Source: a virus
DNA: 34,588 bases
Direction: 5' to 3' (one strand)
Virus record (IMG/VR): IMGVR_UViG_3300044821_000042
Span: 1 to 34,588 of that record
In this document: in pieces, positions 6,334 through 12,652 of the stretch
Numbering within the stretch: position 1 is the stretch's first letter
Layout: every line of letters starts with the position of its first letter
Translations under genes and position numbers: made by a program
The notes under the pieces: model-generated
Database searches by the model: none
Told to the model about the DNA's origin: nothing
The model's input: the letters and a program-made list of their open reading frames with translations, nothing else

Positions 6334-6617
6334 ATGAATTGCAATCTCAAGACCCCGTTATAAACGCCCATGAATTTCTAAAGGCATTTTTGAATAAATT
6401 TGAAACAGCAAAACGCGGCGGCATTCATGATTTTATGGAAATAACCGTATTTAATATGATAAACCTTGCAATTGGCGAGGTTGATAAATACCTTAGCCAA
6501 GGGCATAAAGAAGTTAACGCCAACAATGTGATGATGATAGTGACTGATTCTTATCAAAAGGTTTTGGACAACATTAAGCGCAATTTGGAAGACTTGAAAG
6601 ACGTTAGAATGCGATAA
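6330..6617 (+). CDS. Hypothetical early protein (95 aa)
   Basis: The gene starts within the preceding stop (ATGA) and encodes a soluble helical protein (MNELQSQDPVINAHEFLKAF) ending in a basic helix (NIKRNLEDLKDVRMR). No Cys, no signal peptide and no recognised motif. It precedes the small membrane-protein gene at 6626. Confidence 0.7.
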   Translation: MNELQSQDPVINAHEFLKAFLNKFETAKRGGIHDFMEITVFNMINLAIGEVDKYLSQGHKEVNANNVMMIVTDSYQKVLDNIKRNLEDLKDVRMR

Positions 6618-6625
6618 GGAGTTCG

Positions 6626-6763
6626 ATGATGCATGACTGGTGGCCAACAATAGCATCGATATGCTTAGGCGTTCCAATAGCAGTAAGATGCCGTTTCGGT
6701 GGTCTTATGGCAGGAATGTTTTGCATGGGTTTAAATATAGTGATTACGTTATTTACTAAATAA
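6626..6763 (+). CDS. Small membrane protein candidate (45 aa)
   Basis: A strong AAGGAG sits before tandem ATG codons at 6626 and 6629, and the frame closes with TAA at 6761-6763. The protein begins MMHDWWPTIASICLGVPIAV and has two short hydrophobic stretches (~8-22 and ~28-43) around a Cys/Arg/Phe turn, which suggests a small integral membrane protein. It fills the gap between the 6330 gene and the helicase. Function unknown. Confidence 0.6.
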   Translation: MMHDWWPTIASICLGVPIAVRCRFGGLMAGMFCMGLNIVITLFTK

Positions 6764-6794
6764 AGTTTTTAAATATTTTGTAAAAGGATTTACA

Positions 6795-8549
6795 TTGAAA
6801 CAATTGCGTCCCTACCAGCACGAGGCTGTACAGGAATGCTGGCAAGCGTTACGTGAAAGTGATGCGCCAGTTTTGTTAATGGCAAGCGTAGGTGCTGGAA
6901 AAAGTTTAATGCTGGCATCAATATTGCATACCATGCAAAGGGTTGGTAAACGCGCTCTTTGCTTGGTTAATAACTCCGAGCTTGTCAGAAATAATTGCGA
7001 AACATTCATCCAGCAAGGCGGTCACGCTTCAATCTATTGTGCCGCCCTATCTTGCAAGGATTCATCTGCCCCCGTTGTTTTTGGTACGCCTCAATCGGTT
7101 TTAAATGGTATAAATAAAAACGAACCTATAGCCAACATACGCTTTAACATCATTGTGGTGGACGAAGCCCATGCCATTAATTACCTTAATCATCGCTCTG
7201 GATTTATGCGTATCTTGCGCCATTACAAGCAAGAATATTCCGATATGCGCCTGCTTGGAGCCACGGGTACAAATTTCAGATTCAAAGGAACTGCAATTGT
7301 CGGTGACGAATGCCTGTTTAAACGACAGGTCGGTAACATCACCACCGAGTCCCTTATCGACGCAGGGTATCTCATTGACCCAAACTTTGAGGTTGACCGC
7401 AACTTGGTAATCGACTTTTCAAAAGTCAAAATAAAACAAAACGGCCAATTTGACCAAAAGCAACTTGAAAAGGTCATTGATGAAAACACGCGCTTAACAG
7501 AGCTTATCTGTTATCAGATTATTCATATCATGAAAACCCAATCCAGATATGGGGTTTTTATCTTTGCCACCACCAAAAAACATGCTTTGGAAATAATGAC
7601 CCACTTACCGCCCGATGAAAGCGCGTTGATTTTAGGAGAGACACCGCAGGATGAACGAACAGATATCCTTAACAAAGCACGTACAGGACAAATCAAATAT
7701 TTGGTTAATATTGCTATTATTAGCGTGGGCGTTGATGTTCCTGCTTACGACACTATCGCTTACTTGCGACCCACAGAAAGCCTTGTCCTGCTTGTCCAAA
7801 CGATGGGCAGAGCATTGCGACTTTCAGATTCCACAGGCAAAACGTCCGCTTTGGTGCTTGACTTTGCAGGCAACATCGAACGACACAAAGATTGGGATAA
7901 TCCGATACTCTTAAAAGCTGTCAAACAAACTGACGAACCTGACAAGCCCAAAAAAATAATTTGTCCGCGATGCCAAGAACTCAATACTGATACGGCTCGC
8001 AGGTGTGTCGGGGTTCGTGAATATTCTGACAGACAGTCTGACAAGCTTGTCAAAGTGCGCTGCGATTATTATTTTGAGTTCAAAGAATGCCCAAATGAGG
8101 ACTGCAAATTAAAAAACGATATTGCCGCGCGTCACTGCCATACCTGTCAAACAGAAATCATTGATCCTAATAAAAAGCTAAATCTCAATAAAGTAACTAA
8201 TGACGACGTTTTGTTAAAGTATAATGTTATTAATGCAAAATACGCTATATCCGATACGCACACATCATTCCGGGTTAATTGCGTGTACCGTTGCAAAACC
8301 GAATCAGGCGCTATAAGAACCTTTTACGAATGCTATACCCCTTCAAGCGACAAGGCCAAGCACGTGTTTTACGGGCAATTCATTAAAAAGCATTGCAATA
8401 CTCCGTCTGATTGGTATAACCATTTGACTGACCGCGGGAAAATGGTCGACATGCTCAGCTTTGCCAACACGCCAGAGCAACTGTATATTAAAAAAGACGT
8501 TCAAGGTTATCGGATTAAGAAAAAGATTTTCAAGGAAGCAATTGCATGA
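6795..8549 (+). CDS. Superfamily 2 DEAH-box helicase with C-terminal zinc fingers
   Basis: The frame opens with TTG at 6795 behind AAAAGGA and encodes 584 aa. Helicase motifs are in order: a Q-like LRPYQHEAV (~4-12), Walker A SVGAGKS (31-37), DEAH (123-126), GATGT (155-159), VGVDVPAYD (~311-319) and QTMGRALR (335-342). After the two RecA folds comes a Cys-rich tract with pairs at C390/C393, C404/C423, C432/C437 and C448/C451, enough for two zinc sites, then a ~120-aa C-terminal domain of unknown fold. Such enzymes unwind or remodel branched DNA; in phages they serve replication and recombination. Downstream of exonuclease/Bet, a role in recombination-dependent replication is likely. It overlaps the next gene by 4 nt. 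Confidence 0.9.
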   Translation: MKQLRPYQHEAVQECWQALRESDAPVLLMASVGAGKSLMLASILHTMQRVGKRALCLVNNSELVRNNCETFIQQGGHASIYCAALSCKDSSAPVVFGTPQSVLNGINKNEPIANIRFNIIVVDEAHAINYLNHRSGFMRILRHYKQEYSDMRLLGATGTNFRFKGTAIVGDECLFKRQVGNITTESLIDAGYLIDPNFEVDRNLVIDFSKVKIKQNGQFDQKQLEKVIDENTRLTELICYQIIHIMKTQSRYGVFIFATTKKHALEIMTHLPPDESALILGETPQDERTDILNKARTGQIKYLVNIAIISVGVDVPAYDTIAYLRPTESLVLLVQTMGRALRLSDSTGKTSALVLDFAGNIERHKDWDNPILLKAVKQTDEPDKPKKIICPRCQELNTDTARRCVGVREYSDRQSDKLVKVRCDYYFEFKECPNEDCKLKNDIAARHCHTCQTEIIDPNKKLNLNKVTNDDVLLKYNVINAKYAISDTHTSFRVNCVYRCKTESGAIRTFYECYTPSSDKAKHVFYGQFIKKHCNTPSDWYNHLTDRGKMVDMLSFANTPEQLYIKKDVQGYRIKKKIFKEAIA

Positions 8550-8731
8550 ATACGGACAAAACCTTTTGCGCATCACCTAACTGCAAAAACGAATGCGGTC
8601 GCAAGATGAGCGACGAGCATCAATCAATCATTAAAAAAGGAGGCAATCCTTGGATATCTTACGCCTACTTTTGCGGTGAACCACCAAGCACGCAAGTTAC
8701 AAATAATTTCACATTTAAGGAAGAGCCATGA
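8546..8731 (+). CDS. Small Cys-rich protein (61 aa)
   Basis: Coupled by ATGA overlaps to the helicase before and the transglutaminase-like gene after. The N-terminus has C8, C13 and C17 (CASPNCKNECGR) with a further Cys at ~43, a possible single zinc site. The remaining sequence is polar. No family was recognised with certainty; a small zinc-binding partner of the helicase is conceivable but unsupported beyond position. Confidence 0.75.
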   Translation: MNTDKTFCASPNCKNECGRKMSDEHQSIIKKGGNPWISYAYFCGEPPSTQVTNNFTFKEEP

Positions 8732-9573
8732 AAAGGAATTTAAAACGATACGCTCTATTGAGTGCCGCGACCCTGTTTTCAATGTGCGGCATCTTATATG
8801 CCATGAACGACCCGTCCGTGAAACATTTCGTGAAACAAACGGTAACCGAATCGATAGGATTGCCCGTAGTTAACTTGGATACCATCAGCAAAGCCCACAT
8901 CATCAATTTGTCGGCCTCTAATAATATGGAATGGTTTGATAGGAAGTTTCTTGATGAGCCGCATATTTATACCTCAGATGACTTCTACCAACGCACGATG
9001 GATCATTACATTGAAATCAAAGACGACCTGTCACGTGAATGGAAGATAAGCGACGGCGACCTTTTGAAATCCCTTTATTTTATGAACGTCGTATCCAACA
9101 TGTGGGGTTATGGCAATAAAGGGCTTGATAAAAAAACGGGGTGTGCCTGTACCAATGAAATAAACGAGCACGCGTTTCCTTGCGAAACCCAATTTGTCGA
9201 AAACCCTGAAGCCTATATTTATACAAGAATCGGATGCTGCGCTGATTCAGCTCGCGTTTTAAAGTTTCTGTTAAGCAAAGCAGGCATCAAAAACAGGTAT
9301 ATGGCAAACCCCGGACATGTGTTTAATGATGTTTGGTTACAAGGTCACTGGCAATCGTTAGATGCAACGACCAACATGTGGTGGCGTGATTCTTGGGAAA
9401 ACATTCAAAACGCAGAAACACATTACAGTTTTAGCGTGACAATATTCCCAATGTATGGTGAAGTCCTAGGCCATGAATTTTATAGACCGTTTATTGGAAC
9501 GTTTCGCAATTACATGATTTTAGAATCGGTTTACAAGATGGCCAAGGATGTTAAGCACCCTGAAACTATATAA
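8728..9573 (+). CDS. Exported transglutaminase-like cysteine enzyme
   Basis: 281 aa. Residues ~7-26 form a hydrophobic segment after a basic start (MKRNLKRYALLSAATLFSM), so the protein is probably exported or anchored with its body in the periplasm. Residues ~165-215 match the transglutaminase-like core: GCCADSARVLKFLLSKAGI with C171, GHVFNDVW with H197 and WQSLDAT with D212, spaced as the Cys-His-Asp triad. Families with this fold include proteases, amidases and cross-linking enzymes, so the reaction cannot be named. Several other Cys (139, 141, 152, 170) could form disulfides or bind metal. It is the last gene of the rightward operon, coupled by a 4-nt overlap. A role in envelope modification, exclusion or lysis is inference. 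Confidence 0.8.
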   Translation: MKRNLKRYALLSAATLFSMCGILYAMNDPSVKHFVKQTVTESIGLPVVNLDTISKAHIINLSASNNMEWFDRKFLDEPHIYTSDDFYQRTMDHYIEIKDDLSREWKISDGDLLKSLYFMNVVSNMWGYGNKGLDKKTGCACTNEINEHAFPCETQFVENPEAYIYTRIGCCADSARVLKFLLSKAGIKNRYMANPGHVFNDVWLQGHWQSLDATTNMWWRDSWENIQNAETHYSFSVTIFPMYGEVLGHEFYRPFIGTFRNYMILESVYKMAKDVKHPETI

Positions 9574-9611
9574 AGTCTGGTTATTAGAATAATCAGACTT
9601 AGTGTGTTTTT
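9573..9611 (+). terminator. Terminator of the rightward early operon
   Basis: A 12-bp stem (9573-9584 with 9589-9600, one G-U pair) closes a TAGA loop and is followed by AGTGTGTTTTT on the plus strand. It separates convergent operons. The stem would also form in the leftward transcript. Confidence 0.85.
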
Positions 9612-9681
9612 AGTGTACATTTAATTCATAAATACTAATTTGGTATCAATTGGTAAGTTATTGTTACTGAACAAATTGTGC

Positions 9682-10095
9682 TCAACAAATTGGCATTGAA
9701 TTGTACAGCTTTTTTGGTTCATTATCATCTCTATTTGCAATGTAATCTCTCAAATAGGTCAATATTATTTCTTTTGCCGCTTCAAAGCCCCAAACAGCAA
9801 CCGCAATGTACCCTCTTGCTGTTTTTCGCTTAATAAACTCCACCTGTTCGGGTAAAAGCTTACCCTTTCCAACTTTAAGCTCCACCCATAAACCGTGTGA
9901 ACCGTTTAATGGAATTGCTAAATGGAAGTCAAGCACGCCTTTTTTAACCCCCATGCGCTTAAGGGTTCGCCCTTCATTAAAGCTACACTTTCTCTCATTT
10001 GCAAAATGATGCAAATCATCCTCAAGCTCAGGGAACTTTTCGTTAAACCAGTTAATCGTATTTATGTGGTCTATTTGCTCAGGCTTTAAACTCAT
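9682..10095 (-). CDS. VRR-NUC family nuclease (137 aa)
   Basis: The stand-alone VRR-NUC fold shows GVLDFHLAI (D56), WVELKVG (E72, K74), then LLPEQVEFI (Q84) and GYIAVAVWGFEAA (~95-107). This is the PD-(D/E)xK arrangement of phage nucleases that may cleave branched DNA or act with terminase. The ATG at 10095 overlaps the lysozyme stop by 4 nt (ATGA); an in-frame ATG at 10155 inside lysozyme is unlikely. It is the last gene of the late operon, after the lysis genes, which is unusual for a replication-type nuclease and fits a late DNA-processing role. Confidence 0.88.
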   Translation of the reverse strand: MSLKPEQIDHINTINWFNEKFPELEDDLHHFANERKCSFNEGRTLKRMGVKKGVLDFHLAIPLNGSHGLWVELKVGKGKLLPEQVEFIKRKTARGYIAVAVWGFEAAKEIILTYLRDYIANRDDNEPKKLYNSMPIC

Positions 10096-10496
10096 GCACC
10101 CTCGCGTATCATAGAGGCCACGTCCTTTGCTCTTTGACCGACTTGCGTTGCCCATTTACTATCAAGCGCCTCAAGAGCGGCGTTCGTATAGTCCTTATTG
10201 ATTAAGGCCGTTATCATTTTCTTGAACCCGGTAAGACGATGAATTCCTATATTGAAACACATATTCATCAAAGCCATCTTAACGTTATCGGGTTGAATCA
10301 AATACCAGCTGTATTGGGATAAATCTTTTTCGCATCGAGCCAAATCATTATCCAGCATAAATTCGGCCTCGGCTGCGGATATACCAAGGTCATCAATATT
10401 TCTCCCATATCCTATGGTTACTTTTCCAACAGTATCTAAATAGGGAAAAGCACGAAATCCTTCACATTTTTTTATCCAGTCCTTTAAATCTTGCAT
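10092..10496 (-). CDS. Endolysin, T4-type lysozyme (GH24)
   Basis: 134 aa, with the GH24 signature CEGFRAFPYLDTVGKVTIGYG starting at C11. The catalytic E12, D21 and T27 have the classic E-8-D-5-T spacing. It cleaves the glycan backbone of peptidoglycan for host lysis. The size is slightly short of typical (~145-165 aa). No signal or SAR segment is present, so release should need a holin; the one-helix membrane protein at 10665..10823 is the only candidate nearby. Confidence 0.95.
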   Translation of the reverse strand: MQDLKDWIKKCEGFRAFPYLDTVGKVTIGYGRNIDDLGISAAEAEFMLDNDLARCEKDLSQYSWYLIQPDNVKMALMNMCFNIGIHRLTGFKKMITALINKDYTNAALEALDSKWATQVGQRAKDVASMIREGA

Positions 10497-10505
10497 CTAA
10501 CGTCC

Positions 10506-10652
10506 TTATTTTTTCTTTTTCATTTCACGGTCAGCTTCCGAATATGCTATGGCTACGGCTTGTTTTTGTGGTTTGCCTTCTTTCATCTCACGCTTGATGT
10601 TTTCCGAAAACCCTGCGCGTGTTGATGCTTTTTTTCCTTTGACTAATGGCAT
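10506..10652 (-). CDS. DUF6496-like small basic protein (48 aa)
   Basis: ATG at 10652 behind AAAAGGAGATT; the product begins MPLVKGKKASTRAGFSENIK and contains EGKPQKQAVAIAYSEA, then a Lys-rich tail. This is the recognisable pattern of a short family common in phage late regions (DUF6496). It has no known activity; the charge suggests nucleic-acid or acidic-protein binding. It lies between the membrane-protein gene and lysozyme. Confidence 0.85.
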   Translation of the reverse strand: MPLVKGKKASTRAGFSENIKREMKEGKPQKQAVAIAYSEADREMKKKK

Positions 10653-10664
10653 AATAATCTCCTT

Positions 10665-10823
10665 TTATTCTTTTGATAGGTCAACGGTTATTCCCTCGGC
10701 CTGCAATACAACCTCTGCGGCCTGCTCTATCACGTTGTCATGTTTCTTGGTTATCACTATTGAAAGCAATCCAATAATGAACGCAGCTGTAATAACGGCA
10801 AATTTAATCCAGGGTTTTTGCAT
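10665..10823 (-). CDS. One-helix membrane protein, holin/spanin candidate (52 aa)
   Basis: The start at 10823 is chosen because GGAGAGCTT precedes it; the in-frame ATG at 10862 lies upstream of the terminator hairpin. Residues ~5-23 (WIKFAVITAAFIIGLLSIV) form one membrane helix. The tail NVIEQAAEVVLQAEGITVDL resembles a small phage family usually found by the lysozyme gene. With only one helix and a cytoplasmic-type basic flank, a pinholin-like or accessory lysis role is possible but unproven. Confidence 0.7.
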   Translation of the reverse strand: MQKPWIKFAVITAAFIIGLLSIVITKKHDNVIEQAAEVVLQAEGITVDLSKE

Positions 10824-10831
10824 AAGCTCTC

Positions 10832-10860
10832 CATAAAAAAGCGCCCAACTTAATGGGCGC
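10832..10860 (-). terminator. Intrinsic terminator between tail and lysis genes
   Basis: A 7-bp GC-rich stem (GCGCCCA 10841-10847 with TGGGCGC 10854-10860) is followed on the minus strand by six U (10840-10835). It lies directly after the 10869 gene and before the lysis module. Confidence 0.88.
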
Positions 10861-10868
10861 AATCTGCT

Positions 10869-11699
10869 TTATACAGTTGGGACTATGCGATACCAGACTT
10901 CAGCTTTCCATGTGCTATCACCAGTGGTAAATGCGGCAGTAGCATTTGACAAGTAAAGTCCTTTGTTTACGCAAGCTGTAAATGCAACGCTTGACAAAGC
11001 ACCAGCAACCATAATGCCAGTGCTTGCGGCATAACCATTAACAGTTGCTGCGGCAATAGTTGCGGAAGCTGCGGAACCTGCGCCATGAACAGTGCTATCG
11101 TATTGAGCAGCAACTACGCCACCTGCGGCGTATTGAGCAGATACGAAAGTCATGTTTAAAACGATCTTATCAACGACGATCATTTTGTTAGCGCCGGGTG
11201 CAGCGACAAGCAACTTAGGAGCCGCATACATACCGTTAAATTCAGCGGCTGAGATTGCAACTTCAGCGTATTGAATTAAGTTGGTAGCAGTTTTTGCGCT
11301 TGTTACAGCGTTGTTTGCAAGGGTTACAGCACCAGTATTGGCAATTGTCGCATCGCCTGACATAGCCACATCGGTTGCAATATTTGCCGCACTACCAACA
11401 AAAATATGCGTATTAAGCAACGTCTGGCTTAAAGTGCCTGCGGTTACTGGAAGGGCTACAAAAGTCGCGTTGGTCGCATCGTATGTGAACCAATTCACCA
11501 AACTTGGCGAATAAGCGATACATACTAAATCAAGACCTGCAGCGTTCCATTGAAACTCACCGTTGTTTAATAATTCAATGTTAGCAGCTTGTGCTGTAAC
11601 ATATCCGGCAGTGGTAATGGTAGCCAAGTTATCTGAGGTTACGATATAGACGATATTTGGTTGACCGTCAAAGTTTCGTAATATGCTGGTTATAGCCAT
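10869..11699 (-). CDS. Structural protein with fibre-like repeats (276 aa)
   Basis: The N-terminal ~80 residues (MAITSILRNFDGQPNIVYIV) seem to be a beta-rich module, and the middle has the phage-fibre stalk pattern SGDATIANTGAVTLANNAVT (~114-133). The C-terminal half is Ala/Gly/Val-rich beta sequence with few charges. This points to a virion surface protein, such as a head fibre, decoration or tail appendage. The start at 11699 follows AAGGAGATTTTTTC. It is the last structural gene before the terminator. A precise assignment is not possible from sequence. Confidence 0.7.
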   Translation of the reverse strand: MAITSILRNFDGQPNIVYIVTSDNLATITTAGYVTAQAANIELLNNGEFQWNAAGLDLVCIAYSPSLVNWFTYDATNATFVALPVTAGTLSQTLLNTHIFVGSAANIATDVAMSGDATIANTGAVTLANNAVTSAKTATNLIQYAEVAISAAEFNGMYAAPKLLVAAPGANKMIVVDKIVLNMTFVSAQYAAGGVVAAQYDSTVHGAGSAASATIAAATVNGYAASTGIMVAGALSSVAFTACVNKGLYLSNATAAFTTGDSTWKAEVWYRIVPTV

Positions 11700-11717
11700 G
11701 AAAAAATCTCCTTATAA

Positions 11718-11927
11718 TTATCTGGTTTTATGTTTTAGGTTCTTTCGCCTAATCCTATCTATATCATCCACACCCAAATAGCCCGCGCCCTCTGCCGCTG
11801 CATCGGTTCGCACGCCATACTGCCCAGAGTTTCCGGCGCGATCAATAAGTTCATCATGACCAGCACGTCCCTCCCCTTTTCCTTCTCTAACCTCTATTTT
11901 CTTTCGAGGCCTGTCATCATAAGCCAT
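11718..11927 (-). CDS. Small hypothetical late protein (69 aa)
   Basis: The start at 11927 (MAYDDRPRKKIEVREGKG) is set by the strong AAGGAGATTAAA just upstream. A longer frame from 11996 would run back through the neighbouring 40-aa gene. The sequence is hydrophilic, Gly- and Arg-rich (GRAGHDELIDRAGNSG, EGAGYLGVDDIDRIRRK) and probably disordered in part. One of a cluster of short charged proteins between fibre and structural genes. Function unknown. Confidence 0.7.
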   Translation of the reverse strand: MAYDDRPRKKIEVREGKGEGRAGHDELIDRAGNSGQYGVRTDAAAEGAGYLGVDDIDRIRRKNLKHKTR

Positions 11928-11937
11928 TTTAATCTCC

Positions 11938-12060
11938 TTATTTGCGACAGCCTTTTTTGACCATGTCCTTAACAAGCTTTTTATCCTCTTTGACATCAGA
12001 GTGTTTCATCGCTTTTTTAGGTTCTTTTTTGTCCATCATCTTTTTGGATTCTTTTTTCAT
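11938..12060 (-). CDS. Lysine-rich small protein (40 aa)
   Basis: ATG 12060 after AAGGACATTAAA; the product starts MKKESKKMMDKKEPKKAMKH and ends KDMVKKGCRK, with 16 Lys of 40 residues. Similar short Lys-rich frames are common in phage late regions. It is tightly packed between the 12071 gene and the 11718 gene, which supports it being real. A role in binding DNA or an acidic virion surface is inference. Confidence 0.65.
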   Translation of the reverse strand: MKKESKKMMDKKEPKKAMKHSDVKEDKKLVKDMVKKGCRK

Positions 12061-12070
12061 TTTAATGTCC

Positions 12071-12241
12071 TTATTCGGCAGCTTTGGCTTGAACTTTGCT
12101 TTCTACCCATTGTAATACTTCTTTTGCAAAAGCATCCACTTCCGCAACAAAAGCGTCTTTTAAGTCGCCTTCATGCGCTACAAATTGGTCTTCTAAAGCT
12201 TTTAATAATTGCGTTTGAATAAAAGATGAAATCAAGCTCAT
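12071..12241 (-). CDS. Small helical protein (56 aa)
   Basis: ATG 12241 overlaps the stop of the 12238 gene by 4 nt. The product (MSLISSFIQTQLLKALEDQF) is acidic, wholly helical and amphipathic, ending VQAKAAE. It is flanked by two Lys-rich small proteins and has opposite charge. No recognised family. Confidence 0.65.
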   Translation of the reverse strand: MSLISSFIQTQLLKALEDQFVAHEGDLKDAFVAEVDAFAKEVLQWVESKVQAKAAE

Positions 12242-12462
12242 TTTTTGCTCCCTTTTGATGATGGTTTTAAAACCTTATTGGCTTTGGCATCAATTTTGCT
12301 TTTAGTTGATGCGCTTATTTTGCCTTTTTCTTCCATTTGACTGGCGCGAGCTTTGGCATTCCTTGCATGCGCCTTATCTTCAATAGGATATTTTCTTTCT
12401 TTTGGTAAAGCAAACTCACTCTTGGGGAGCTTGTTCCGGCTCTTGGTGCTCAACGTCGCCAT
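12238..12462 (-). CDS. DUF6582-like small basic protein (74 aa)
   Basis: Residues ~11-40 contain the family pattern KLPKSEFALPKERKYPIED followed by KAHARNAKARASQ. This appears in many phages, sometimes at the C-terminus of prohead proteins (DUF6582). The C-terminal half is Lys/Ser-rich. The ATG at 12462 has AAGGAG 8 nt upstream, which fixes the start even though the gene overlaps the previous one by 47 nt. Function unknown. Confidence 0.8.
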   Translation of the reverse strand: MATLSTKSRNKLPKSEFALPKERKYPIEDKAHARNAKARASQMEEKGKISASTKSKIDAKANKVLKPSSKGSKK

Positions 12463-12634
12463 CTTGTTTTTCTCCTTCGGCTGGTTTTTCGGCTTCCTGC
12501 TTTTCTAATTCTGCGATCATTTCATCAACGACATGTAACGCACCGCATAGCTGGTTAAACTTAATTTTTGTTTGCTCAATTTCTACCATGTAAACATTTT
12601 TTTTAGTTTTCAAGTCTTCTAGCATTTGAAACAT
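12416..12634 (-). CDS. Small coiled-coil protein with acidic tail (72 aa)
   Basis: Starts ATG 12634 after AAGGATTACAAA. Residues ~1-46 (MFQMLEDLKTKKNVYMVEIE onward) form a likely coiled-coil hairpin and the last ~25 residues are Glu/Gln/Pro-rich (EKPAEGEKQDGDVEHQEPEQ). A second start at codon 16 (12589) is possible. It immediately follows the large fibre gene and may be an assembly factor for it, as many fibres need a small downstream chaperone, but this is positional inference. Confidence 0.65.
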   Translation of the reverse strand: MFQMLEDLKTKKNVYMVEIEQTKIKFNQLCGALHVVDEMIAELEKQEAEKPAEGEKQDGDVEHQEPEQAPQE

Positions 12635-12652
12635 TTTGTAATCCTTAATTAA

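Noticed and set aside
9601-9681. Possible attachment site in the AT-rich gap between convergent operons
   Set aside because: There is no integrase and only short imperfect repeats (ACAAATTG twice); the terminator explains the conserved part.
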